A stretch of DNA of 64,000 nucleotides from an uncultured Erythrobacter sp. (GTDB lineage Bacteria; Pseudomonadota; Alphaproteobacteria; Sphingomonadales; Sphingomonadaceae). Shown here piece after piece: positions 1 through 7,775 of the stretch. The notes under the pieces are model-generated. The model saw only the letters and a program-made list of their open reading frames with translations. It was not told where the DNA came from and did not search any database. The stretch lies in contig CANMOQ010000003.1 of NCBI GenBank assembly GCA_947499505.1, positions 62,001 to 126,000 on the forward strand, given 5' to 3'. The translations under genes were made by a program, and so were the position numbers. Within the stretch, counting starts at the first letter, position 1; each line of letters begins with the position of its first letter.

Positions 1-1138
1 CATTGTCGACCGATGCGGCTGTCGCCACGCTCTGACGACCAAGTGTGCCATTGGCGTCCACCGTCACCGCATCGACAGGACCCAACTGAGCCGCCGTGGA
101 GGCGTCGATATCGCCGATCCGTACCGAACTGCCAGTGCCGCCTAGCGTCACCTGATTGGCTGCTGTAGTTGCTGCGCCTGCACCAATCGCGGTTGAGCCA
201 GCTTGCGTGGCCATTGCCTGACGTCCCAGAGCCACCGAGCTATCGCCAGAGGCTGTACTATCGTCACCCACAGCGACGGCATTGTTCTCAGCAAAGGAGC
301 TAAAGCCAATAGCGACAGCGTTGTCGCGTGAAATCGCAACCCGGCCAATCGAGGTTGAGAGAAACCCAGCATTCGCGCTGGTGCCAAAGGCTACACCGCC
401 AGCCTGCGTTGCGGTGGCATTCTCACCAAATGCCGCCGAAAACTCGCCAGCGGCCGCATTGGTGCCCAGCGCCAGCGAGTTTGTGCGCTGCGCATCCGCG
501 CCCGCGCCAAAGGCAATCGCGCCAGCCTGAACCGCTACCGCGCCAGCGCCGAAGGCAATCGAGTTGTCCGCTCGGGCATCCGCATCCGCGCCAAGCGCAA
601 TAGCGGCAACGCCGCTAGCCTGCGCGCCGAGCGCATCAGCATCAGCGCCATCACCACCAATAGCGATCGCACTCACTGCTCCCGCAGAAGCACTGCGGCC
701 GAGCGCCGTTGCCCCAATTCCAAGCGCCTAAGCGGATCGGCCAATTGCCGTTGCGTCCGCGCCGCCAGCCACCGACTGATATCCTAAGGCAGTCGCGCTA
801 ATATCTGTCGCGTCTGCATCAACGCCAATTGCGGTGCTATTGTCACCCGCTGAATTAGCGCCAAATCCAGCGGCCAAGGTGTTCGCGCCGCTGGCAACAG
901 AACTCCCGCCGATCGCAGTGCTACTGGCGCCAGAGGCATCCGATCCCACTCTGCAAGCGAGCTCATTATTGCCGTCATCAGAAATCGCGCCGCCAGTGGT
1001 ATCAATGTTGGAATCGGCATTGCCGTCTTCATTTGTATCCAGCAGGCACGCCTCTGCACGGACCTCCTGCGGAGCCAGGGCCAATGTGGCCGCGCAGCCA
1101 AGTGACAAAGCCGTCGAGACCAAAAGCGTATTTCTCAT
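1..1138 (-). pseudogene. YadA-like trimeric adhesin, interrupted by an in-frame amber codon; partial at the left edge
   Basis: Starts at ATG 1138 behind a good ribosome site (GGAAGGG, 8 nt spacing). Residues 1-28 are a signal peptide ending VRA. An Asp-rich linker follows, then many short Ala/Gly repeats of the form AxAxG (for example ATAIG, ATALG, SIAFG), as in YadA-like head domains that fold as a beta-roll. A TAG at 728-730 ends the frame after 136 residues. The same frame then stays open to base 1, about 242 more codons, with identical repeat style (ATALGRSASAG, NSLALGTNAAAG) and finally a non-repeat module (SSVRIGDIDAS, DANGTLGRQS). The anchor lies outside the window. The simplest reading is one nonsense change, for example CAG to TAG. 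A sequencing error or stop read-through is possible. The product, if made, would be a surface adhesin. Confidence 0.8.
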
Positions 1139-1353
1139 GCGTATTTCCCTTCCAACGCGGTGGAGGGAGGCGGTTCAATGCGGTCTTGAAGATCAACAGT
1201 ATCGCGACAGGCAAGTTAAGCCCGCCCAATTACACCGCTGAAACAGACATAGTTCGCCCACCCCCAAAGTATTCCCCAAGCGAGTGTAGCTGAATTTAGA
1301 AGTGATGACTGAACAAAATCTTCACCGCGCGCCATGCGATGTGTTTTGTAGGG
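1139..1353. other. Intergenic spacer between queF and the adhesin
   Basis: No convincing gene is present. The only clear element is the ribosome site of the adhesin (GGAAGGG at about 1147-1153, minus strand). I could not identify a promoter with two good hexamers or a terminator with a T-tract for queF. Confidence 0.5.
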
Positions 1354-1824
1354 CTATCCGCGCCCGCGATAGGGCTGAACGCCTTGGTCCGGCACCCATA
1401 GCCCTTCTGGCGCGGCGCCTGTTTGCCAGAACACATCGATGGGAATGCCGCCGCGCGGATACCAATAGCCGCCAATGCGCAGCCATTTGGGCTTCATTTC
1501 CTCGGCCAGCCGCTGGCCAATGCCCACCGTCACATCCTCGTGAAAGCCGTTGTGATTGCGAAAACTGCCCAGAAACAGCTTGAGGCTTTTGGATTCGACA
1601 ATCGTATCACCCGGCGCATAATCGATCACCAAATGCGCAAAATCGGGTTGATCGGTGACCGGACACAGCGAGGTAAACTCTGGCGCGGCAAAACGCACCA
1701 AAAACAGCGATCCCTTGCGCGGGTTCGGCACGTAGTCGAGCACGGCCTCTTCTGGAGAGGTCGGCAGCGGGGTGTCTTTGCCCAGAAATGCAGGCGCAGC
1801 GGGATCGTTAGGTGTGGTTTCCAT
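1354..1824 (-). CDS. queF: NADPH-dependent 7-cyano-7-deazaguanine reductase QueF
   Basis: Reduces preQ0 to preQ1 in queuosine biosynthesis, in the cytoplasm. The short single-domain form of the T-fold family is visible. The catalytic Cys lies in [13 protein letters not shown], with the conserved Asp seven residues later, and the substrate-binding [15 protein letters not shown] motif follows. The GFHEDV segment matches the family. The frame reaches back to an ATG at 1902, adding 26 residues not typical of the family, so the internal ATG at 1824 (156 residues) is preferred. Neither start has a clear ribosome site. It is divergent from the gene at 1965 and about 215 bp upstream of the adhesin on the same strand. 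Confidence 0.9.
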   Translation of the reverse strand: METTPNDPAAPAFLGKDTPLPTSPEEAVLDYVPNPRKGSLFLVRFAAPEFTSLCPVTDQPDFAHLVIDYAPGDTIVESKSLKLFLGSFRNHNGFHEDVTVGIGQRLAEEMKPKWLRIGGYWYPRGGIPIDVFWQTGAAPEGLWVPDQGVQPYRGRG

Positions 1825-1964
1825 GCCGCGCTGTTGCCGCGAAAGCGCGCTCCATGCAAGCGACAAGCTGGACGGAGCGGCGTTAATATCTATGTCAGAC
1901 ATGCGGTGGCAGTGCTGCGCCGGTATGTTGTAATCGCGCTGCCCGGCCGCCCCCGTAAAGTGCT

Positions 1965-3371
1965 ATGGCCAAAGCGCCCGTGCACACAACCATTTTGAAA
2001 AGACCCGCTACGCCAAAGATCATGCTTGCTGTTTCTTCTTTTCGGATTTTGTCCGCGCCCAAAGCGGCGATGATGTGCGCGCTCATCGCGCTCGGCATTG
2101 GTGCGCCCACGCCGACTGTGGCCCAGTCCTCGCCGGGCGGCTTCACCCTGCCGACCAGCACCCCCACGCCCCGGCCAGAGGTGGAAGGCCCGGCGGATGA
2201 CACCGGTCCAGCCGCCTTGCCGCCGCGCGTTATTCCAACCGATGCGCCAGCGCCTACGCCAACGCAGGCCGCGCCGACAACCGCGCCAGCAAGTGGCCTG
2301 CCAACGCCTGCGCCAACGATCACGCCGGTTCTAAACCCGAGCGACACGGTGTCTCCTGAGGCGACCGGAGCGGCAGGTTCCGCTCCAAGCGCAGCCATTC
2401 CAACCACACGTCCGGCTACAGGGCCGGTAGGCGCACCGAGCAATGCGGGCAACGCCGCTTCGGGTGCCGCATCGCCTGCTGTCACGGCACCGCCTTCAGG
2501 TGCGGGAACAGCTGGATCGAGCACGCCCGGCTTCGACACCAATGCCCCGCTTCCAGATGCTTCGACCCCAGACACAACGGCTTCAGACGCCGCAGCCGGT
2601 GATGCTGCTAGCACGATACCCTTATGGGCGTGGATCGCTGGCGGCCTGACATTGCTAGCTCTGCTGATTGGCGGGCTATTGTTCTTGCGACGCGGCACGG
2701 CCGCCGTCGCCGTGCCCGAAATTGAGCGGCCAAAGGTTGCGCGGAGCCACGAGCCAGAGCTTGAGCCAGCACCAACCGAGCCTGCGCCTGATGCCTCCAG
2801 CAACACGGTAACAGCCAGCACAATCCCCGCTCCCGCTATGACCATGGCCAGCGAGCCAACCGAAGAGGCCGCGCCAATTCCCAGCGCGCCGGCGCGGATC
2901 GACATTGATATTGAGATCGTGCGCGCAACGCGCAGCGTGATGAACTTCACGCTCGATTATCGCCTGAACCTCGCCAATCGCACCCCCAATGCGGTGCGCG
3001 ATGTGTCCATTTCCGCAATCCTGACCAGCGCCCAAAGCGGAGCCGCTCCGGGCAGCACCGCGCTTGGCTTTGATCGCCCTCAGCCGGTGATTATCCCGCG
3101 CATCGGCCCCAATAAAACTCATTCCGAAAGCGGGCAGGTGCAATTGCCGACCAGCAAATTGCAGGTGATGCGCCAGGGCAATGTCCCGCTGTTTGTGCCG
3201 CTGCTGCAGATCACTGTCATACAGGGCAATGGCGAGCCGGTGACGCGGCATTATGTCGTCGGCCAGCCCAGCACGGCGAGCGCCGCGCGGCTCCAGCCGA
3301 TCCCGCTTAACACGCCGCCGGGCGGCATTCCCGGCCTGCGTGTGCGGGAACTGGATATTCAGCCAGCATAA
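1965..3371 (+). CDS. Pro/Ala/Thr-rich membrane-anchored protein of unknown function
   Basis: I do not recognise a named family. The N-terminus carries a signal-peptide-like segment (MMCALIALGIGAPTPTVAQ, about residues 36-54). A long low-complexity Pro/Ala/Thr/Ser region of about 150 residues follows, then one strong membrane helix (IPLWAWIAGGLTLLALLIGG, about 213-236) with a basic RRG stop-transfer. After a second Pro/Glu-rich linker comes a C-terminal domain of about 165 residues that looks like a beta-sandwich (RIDIDIEIVRATRS, FTLDYRLNLANRT). The Pro-rich part would be periplasmic and the folded C-terminal part cytoplasmic if the helix runs out-to-in. An alternative start is ATG 2022, which gives a tidier signal peptide. 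No operon partner is obvious. Confidence 0.7.
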   Translation: MAKAPVHTTILKRPATPKIMLAVSSFRILSAPKAAMMCALIALGIGAPTPTVAQSSPGGFTLPTSTPTPRPEVEGPADDTGPAALPPRVIPTDAPAPTPTQAAPTTAPASGLPTPAPTITPVLNPSDTVSPEATGAAGSAPSAAIPTTRPATGPVGAPSNAGNAASGAASPAVTAPPSGAGTAGSSTPGFDTNAPLPDASTPDTTASDAAAGDAASTIPLWAWIAGGLTLLALLIGGLLFLRRGTAAVAVPEIERPKVARSHEPELEPAPTEPAPDASSNTVTASTIPAPAMTMASEPTEEAAPIPSAPARIDIDIEIVRATRSVMNFTLDYRLNLANRTPNAVRDVSISAILTSAQSGAAPGSTALGFDRPQPVIIPRIGPNKTHSESGQVQLPTSKLQVMRQGNVPLFVPLLQITVIQGNGEPVTRHYVVGQPSTASAARLQPIPLNTPPGGIPGLRVRELDIQPA

Positions 3372-3416
3372 GCGGGCACTTGGCGGCGGCGGCCCAGCGC
3401 GCTACCGCTTTGCCTC

Positions 3417-4274
3417 ATGGACCAAATGACCGATAATCTCGTCAGCACCGAATGGCTGGCTGACGCACTCAGCGACGAGAATTTGGTGGTTCTCGACGCC
3501 TCGCTCCACCTGCCAGCGGCGGGCCGCGATGCGCGCGCTGAATTCGCCTCCGCGCATATACCGGGCGCGCGGTTCCTCGATCTCGCCAGCCTGGTCGATC
3601 AGACCAGCGATGTGCCCTCTGCCCTGCCCCGGCCAGAGCAATTGGCCGCGCGCATTGCAGATTTGGGCATTCAGCTGGGCGATCGCATTGTGATCTATGA
3701 CGACAGCGCGGTGAAAACCGCCGCGCGAGCCTGGTATCTGCTCACATCCTTGTGGATCGCGCCGGTCGCGGTGCTCGACGGAGGCTTTGCTAAATGGCGC
3801 GCAGAGGGACGCCCGCTCGAGGCTGGAGATGCGGATATCGAGGCCAGCAGCATGCCTGAGCTGCGCCAGCCAAAGCGCTTGCGGATGAAGGCCGATATGC
3901 TCGCCAATCTGGAAACACACGCAGAGCAGGTGCTCGACGCGCGCAGTGCCGACCGATTTGAGGGCGCAGGCGCAGACCCCGTGCACGGCGTAGAGGGGGG
4001 CCGCATTCCCGGCTCTTACAACCTGCCGTTCAGCGAGCTCTACAATGAAGACGGCACCTTTAGACCGGCAGACGAATTGCGCAGCGCCTTTGAGAATGCC
4101 GGAGTGGATCTGGGCAAGCCCATCACCACCACCTGCGGCAGCGGCGTTACCGCCAGCGTTTTGTTGCTCGCGCTGGCGCAGCTCGGCAAGACAGACTGGG
4201 CATTGTACGACGGCAGCTGGTCTGATTGGGGCAGCGATCCCGCCACACCGAAGTCCACCGGGCCGCGAGACTAG
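3417..4274 (+). CDS. sseA: Rhodanese-type sulfurtransferase, probably 3-mercaptopyruvate sulfurtransferase
   Basis: Two rhodanese domains (about residues 8-130 and 155-280). The N-terminal domain is inactive and the C-terminal domain carries the catalytic Cys240 in the loop CGSGVTA, the form found in mercaptopyruvate sulfurtransferases. The hallmark HIPGARFLDL and GRIPGSYNLPF motifs are present. Its length of 285 residues is normal. It transfers sulfur from 3-mercaptopyruvate to an acceptor. The lyase gene starts 3 bp after its stop, so the two are probably cotranscribed at the head of a sulfur-metabolism run. An alternative start is the ATG at 3426. Confidence 0.9.
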   Translation: MDQMTDNLVSTEWLADALSDENLVVLDASLHLPAAGRDARAEFASAHIPGARFLDLASLVDQTSDVPSALPRPEQLAARIADLGIQLGDRIVIYDDSAVKTAARAWYLLTSLWIAPVAVLDGGFAKWRAEGRPLEAGDADIEASSMPELRQPKRLRMKADMLANLETHAEQVLDARSADRFEGAGADPVHGVEGGRIPGSYNLPFSELYNEDGTFRPADELRSAFENAGVDLGKPITTTCGSGVTASVLLLALAQLGKTDWALYDGSWSDWGSDPATPKSTGPRD

Positions 4275-4277
4275 AGC

Positions 4278-5510
4278 ATGGCAGACGACCTATCAGGCAA
4301 GAAGCCCGGCACGAAAATCGTCGGCGCGGGGCGGCGCAAGGAATGGACCGGACCTGTCGTCAATCCGCCGGTTTGGCGCGCCAGCACGCATCTTTACGCC
4401 ACCGAAGCGGACCGCAAGGCTGGCGGATCGCAGCCCAAGGACGGCAAGTTTTACTACGGCCGCCAAGGCGCACCAACGCAGTGGGCGCTGGCCGAGGCGC
4501 TGACCCAGCTGGAGCCGGGCGCGGCGGGCACGATGCTCTATCCCAGCGGCGTCGCCGCTATTAACGGCGCGCTGCTGAGCGTGGTTAAACCCGGCGATGT
4601 CCTGCTGATCAGCGACAATTCCTATGAGCCCTCGCGGATCATGGCGACGGGCTTTCTAAAGCGCTGGGGCGTGGACGCACGGTTTTTCGACCCGCTCGAC
4701 ATCGCCGCCTATGAGGCGCTGTTTTGCGAGCGGACCAAGGCCGTATGGCTCGAAAGTCCCGGCAGCCTGACGATGGAAGTGTGCGATGTGCCAGAGCTGA
4801 CCCGGATTGCGCGGGAGCGCGGCGCGGTGAGCCTGATCGACAACACCTGGGCCAGCGCGATTGGCTTTCCCGCGCTGGAGCGGGGATGCGACATTTCTAT
4901 CATGAGCCTGACCAAGCATGTCGGCGGGCATTCTGACCTGATGATGGGCGCAGCGAGCGCAGGCGAGCGCCATTATCGCCGCCTGCGCCAGACGAGCCAG
5001 CAAATGGGCAATGTCGTCTCACCCGATGATGCGGCGCTGGCTTTGCGCGGTCTGCGCACGATGGAGATCAGGCTAGAGCGCGGCGTCCAAAGCGCGCGCG
5101 TAATCGCCGCCTGGCTGCGCAATCGGCCAGAGGTTGCCGCCGTGCATTGCCCGGTGCTGGAAGGCGATGCTGGCTACGCGCTGTGGAGCCGCGATTTCAC
5201 CGGCGGATGCGGCCTGTTCAGTTTCACTTTGGCTGGTGCAACGCCGGAAAGCCGCGCCGCCTTGGTCGACAATCTCAAACTGTTCGGGATCGGCTATTCC
5301 TGGGGCGGGTATGAAAGCCTCGCCCTGCCCTATGACGCGGCGCCTATTCGCGATAAGATGCCCGTCCCCGGAGCAAGCGCAGGCCGCGGCGATGATGCTG
5401 CCCCAAACACTAGCGATACGATGAGCATTCGCCTATCGATCGGCCTCGAAGATCCTGAAGACTTGATTGCAGACCTGCAAACCGGCTTTGCCGCGATGAA
5501 AGACTTATGA
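4278..5510 (+). CDS. metC: Cystathionine beta-lyase (Cys/Met-metabolism PLP enzyme)
   Basis: A 410-residue fold-type I PLP enzyme of the Cys/Met metabolism family. The PLP lysine is K213 in SLTKHVGGHSD. The pyridine-binding Asp is D188 in LIDNTWAS, and the YGRQGAPTQWALAEAL segment contributes phosphate contacts from the neighbouring subunit. The SWGGYESL motif near the C-terminus is typical of MetC-type beta-lyases. It would cleave cystathionine to homocysteine, pyruvate and ammonia. A gamma-synthase or gamma-lyase role cannot be excluded from sequence alone. It follows sseA by 3 bp and overlaps the next gene by ATGA. Confidence 0.87.
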   Translation: MADDLSGKKPGTKIVGAGRRKEWTGPVVNPPVWRASTHLYATEADRKAGGSQPKDGKFYYGRQGAPTQWALAEALTQLEPGAAGTMLYPSGVAAINGALLSVVKPGDVLLISDNSYEPSRIMATGFLKRWGVDARFFDPLDIAAYEALFCERTKAVWLESPGSLTMEVCDVPELTRIARERGAVSLIDNTWASAIGFPALERGCDISIMSLTKHVGGHSDLMMGAASAGERHYRRLRQTSQQMGNVVSPDDAALALRGLRTMEIRLERGVQSARVIAAWLRNRPEVAAVHCPVLEGDAGYALWSRDFTGGCGLFSFTLAGATPESRAALVDNLKLFGIGYSWGGYESLALPYDAAPIRDKMPVPGASAGRGDDAAPNTSDTMSIRLSIGLEDPEDLIADLQTGFAAMKDL

Positions 5511-6604
5511 CCGCCACAACGCCCCCTGCCCCGTCCGACGAAACCTCCGCAGCCACCGATAGCGCTGGCCCAGACGCACTCACCGCGCCAGACGCGCCAG
5601 CGACCGGTCAGGCCTGGACCATGGCGGAAACCGCGTCGGAGCAAGAAACCGAGATTATAGCCAGCGAGGGCATTCGCGACGGGATCGCCTCGCAAAGCAA
5701 GACCGCCGGCTCTGTCGTCGACACGCTGGATGCCTGGGCGCTCAGCATTGGCGATATGCGCGTCTCGCTGTTCGATATCCTGCTGGTGATCGGCGTGATT
5801 GCATTGGTCATCACCGGCGCAATGCTGGCGATCCGCCTGTGCAAGAACCTGCTCGGCCGGGTCACACGGTTCGATTCCACTCAGCGTCTGCTGGCGGAAA
5901 AGCTCAGCACTATGGCGGTGTGGGCTCTGGCATTCTTCATCGGGATTGACCTGCTTGGCATTGATCTGACCGCGCTGGCCTTCTTTGGCGGCGCATTTGG
6001 CCTGGCGATTGGTTTTGGCCTTCAGAAAACCTTCGGTAACCTGATCTCGGGCATCTTGCTGTTGATGGATAAGTCGATCAAGCCGGGCGATGTGATCTCG
6101 GTCACCGATCAGGCGGGCAATGAAAGCTTTGGTCAGATCCGCAAGATCGGCATTCGCGCCATATCCGTCATCACCCGCGACCAGACCGAATATCTGATCC
6201 CGAACGAAAATCTGATGATCAATCAGGTGGTCAATTGGTCCTATTCCTCGCGCGATGTGCGGGTAAAGGCGCCCGTCGGCGTGTCCTACGGCAGTGACTT
6301 GGAGCTCGTTGAAAAACTACTGTATCAGGCTGTTGATGAGACTGATCGGATTCAGCGAGCGCCAAAGCCGCGGGTGAATATCATCGGTTTTGGAGACAAT
6401 TCCGTCGATTTTGATGTGCGGTTCTGGATCCAGGACCCGGAAGAAGGCCTGGCGAACATTCGATCTGATGTTTATAAGCGGATGTGGATCCTCTTCAAAG
6501 AAAATGGGGTCGAGATCCCATTCCCTCAGCGCGATCTGCACCTTCGTTCCAGCAAGCAAATGGACCGCTTGATCGAAGTGATGTCGGAGAAAAATTCCGC
6601 CTAA
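5507..6604 (+). CDS. MscS-family small-conductance mechanosensitive channel
   Basis: A 365-residue inner-membrane channel that would release osmolytes during hypo-osmotic shock. Residues 1-75 are an acidic, Pro/Ala-rich cytoplasmic-type extension longer than in E. coli MscS. Membrane helices lie at about 90-112, 130-150 and 155-185. The last is the pore helix with the Gly/Ala-rich AFFGGAFGLAIGFGLQKTF signature, followed by the MscS beta domain (DKSIKPGDVI, EYLIPNENLM) and the alpha/beta vestibule. The start overlaps the metC stop as ATGA, so the two appear translationally coupled although the functions are not obviously linked. Confidence 0.92.
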   Translation: MTATTPPAPSDETSAATDSAGPDALTAPDAPATGQAWTMAETASEQETEIIASEGIRDGIASQSKTAGSVVDTLDAWALSIGDMRVSLFDILLVIGVIALVITGAMLAIRLCKNLLGRVTRFDSTQRLLAEKLSTMAVWALAFFIGIDLLGIDLTALAFFGGAFGLAIGFGLQKTFGNLISGILLLMDKSIKPGDVISVTDQAGNESFGQIRKIGIRAISVITRDQTEYLIPNENLMINQVVNWSYSSRDVRVKAPVGVSYGSDLELVEKLLYQAVDETDRIQRAPKPRVNIIGFGDNSVDFDVRFWIQDPEEGLANIRSDVYKRMWILFKENGVEIPFPQRDLHLRSSKQMDRLIEVMSEKNSA

Positions 6605-6707
6605 ACCCCGGCGATCTGCGGTTACAGCGGACGCGCAATAGCTTTGCTAAAGGGGCGCAAATCCATTCTCACTGGCGCGAATGCGGCGAGCGGCCCATTT
6701 CGCCCTC

Positions 6708-7481
6708 ATGGAAACGACAGGCACAATCTATCTGGTTGGCGCAGGCCCGGGTGATCCCGACCTGCTGACCCTGCGCGCGGCGCGGCTGCTCGAGGCGGCT
6801 GAGCTGGTCGTGCATGACGGACTGGTGAGCCGTGAAATACTCGCGATGGCTCCGGCCACGTCAGAGTTTATCTCGGTTGCAAAGCAGCGCGCGCGGCACA
6901 CTCTGCCGCAGGACGATATCAACGCTTTGCTGATCCGCGAGGCGAAGAAGGGCCGCGATGTGATCCGCCTTAAGGGCGGCGACCCGCTGGTGTTCGGACG
7001 CGGCGGTGAAGAAGCCGAAGACGCCCGCGCCGCCGGTGTCCCTGTGGTGATCGTGCCCGGCATCAGCGCCGCCAATGGCGCGGCCGCAGCGGCGCAAATC
7101 GCCCTAACCCACCGCGACGCCTCCAGCATCGTCAGCTTCGTTGCGGGCCAATGCAAAGGCCTGTCGGACCAGAATTGGTCTGGCCTAGCGGGTAAAGGGC
7201 GCACTTTGGTGATCTATATGGGCGTCAAAACCGCGCCTCAGATCGCTGAGAAATTGATGGCAGACGGGCTTGCGCCCGATGTCCCCGTCGCCGTGATCGA
7301 AAACGCAGCGCGCCCTGAAATGCGCGTTGTGCGAGGATTGCTCGCGGGTCTGCCGCAGCTCGTCACAGCTCACAAAGTCAAAAGCCCCGCGCTCATCGTG
7401 ATCGGCGATGTGACTGCGCGGGACGACCGCTCAATCGCAAACACCGCCGCCAAGGCGCAGGAAACACAGGCCGTCACATGA
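6708..7481 (+). CDS. cobA: Uroporphyrinogen-III C-methyltransferase (SUMT), sirohaem branch
   Basis: Methylates uroporphyrinogen III to precorrin-2, the first step to sirohaem. Motifs seen are the N-terminal GAGPGDPDLLTL loop, VVHDGLVS, the RLKGGDPLVFGRGGEEAE block and VPGISAA, all hallmarks of SUMT. The protein is a single methyltransferase domain, without the CysG dehydrogenase part. ATG 6708 gives a start right before the conserved strand. An upstream ATG at 6681 adds nine residues. Its position directly before the sirohaem-dependent sulfite reductase argues for sirohaem supply rather than B12 synthesis. It overlaps the next gene by ATGA. Confidence 0.93.
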   Translation: METTGTIYLVGAGPGDPDLLTLRAARLLEAAELVVHDGLVSREILAMAPATSEFISVAKQRARHTLPQDDINALLIREAKKGRDVIRLKGGDPLVFGRGGEEAEDARAAGVPVVIVPGISAANGAAAAAQIALTHRDASSIVSFVAGQCKGLSDQNWSGLAGKGRTLVIYMGVKTAPQIAEKLMADGLAPDVPVAVIENAARPEMRVVRGLLAGLPQLVTAHKVKSPALIVIGDVTARDDRSIANTAAKAQETQAVT

Positions 7482-7774
7482 ATATCCTCACAGGAAATGA
7501 CCTCAAGACCGGCGAAGTTGTCTGGTGGGACGGCCAGAACTGGTCGCTATCCGTGCATGACGCGGTCGACGTTGGCGATATGGGCGAGCAAATCCTCGCC
7601 GCTGAAGAAGCCGCGCGGCGGGTGAACGTGCCCTACGCGCTGGTCGCCAGCCGCACCGAAGAGGGCGTGCGGCCTGCTCATATTAAGGACCGGGTGCGCG
7701 CACTCGGCCCAACGGTCCGCCGCGATCTCGCGGTGCCGACTGCCTCCAAAACCGGCTGGGACTGGGTGATTTAA
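7478..7774 (+). CDS. DUF2849 protein of the sulfite-reduction operon
   Basis: A 98-residue soluble protein of the DUF2849 family, with no known catalytic motif. The N-terminal part (ILTGNDLKTGEVVWWDG) and the C-terminal GPTVRRDL segment look like the conserved parts of the family. In alphaproteobacteria this family is commonly found between the SUMT gene and the sulfite reductase gene, as here, so a helper role in sulfite reduction is inferred. It overlaps cobA by 4 nt, and cysI starts 2 nt after its stop codon. Confidence 0.85.
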   Translation: MNILTGNDLKTGEVVWWDGQNWSLSVHDAVDVGDMGEQILAAEEAARRVNVPYALVASRTEEGVRPAHIKDRVRALGPTVRRDLAVPTASKTGWDWVI

Positions 7775-7775
7775 G

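Noticed and set aside
1..1138. Repeats in the adhesin considered as a CRISPR or tandem DNA repeat array
   Set aside because: The periodicity is at protein level (AxAxG units) with diverged codons and no fixed-length DNA repeat or spacer structure.
1895..2950. Open minus-strand frame of about 350 codons opposite the Pro/Ala-rich gene
   Set aside because: It is the antisense of a low-complexity G+C-rich gene, has Ala/Gly/Val-rich sequence with no domain, and overlaps the queF start region.
6708..7481. cobA considered part of a B12 synthesis cluster because of the nearby cobalamin riboswitch
   Set aside because: It lies in a tight sulfite-reduction operon on the other strand, about 8 kb from the riboswitch, so sirohaem supply is the better reading.
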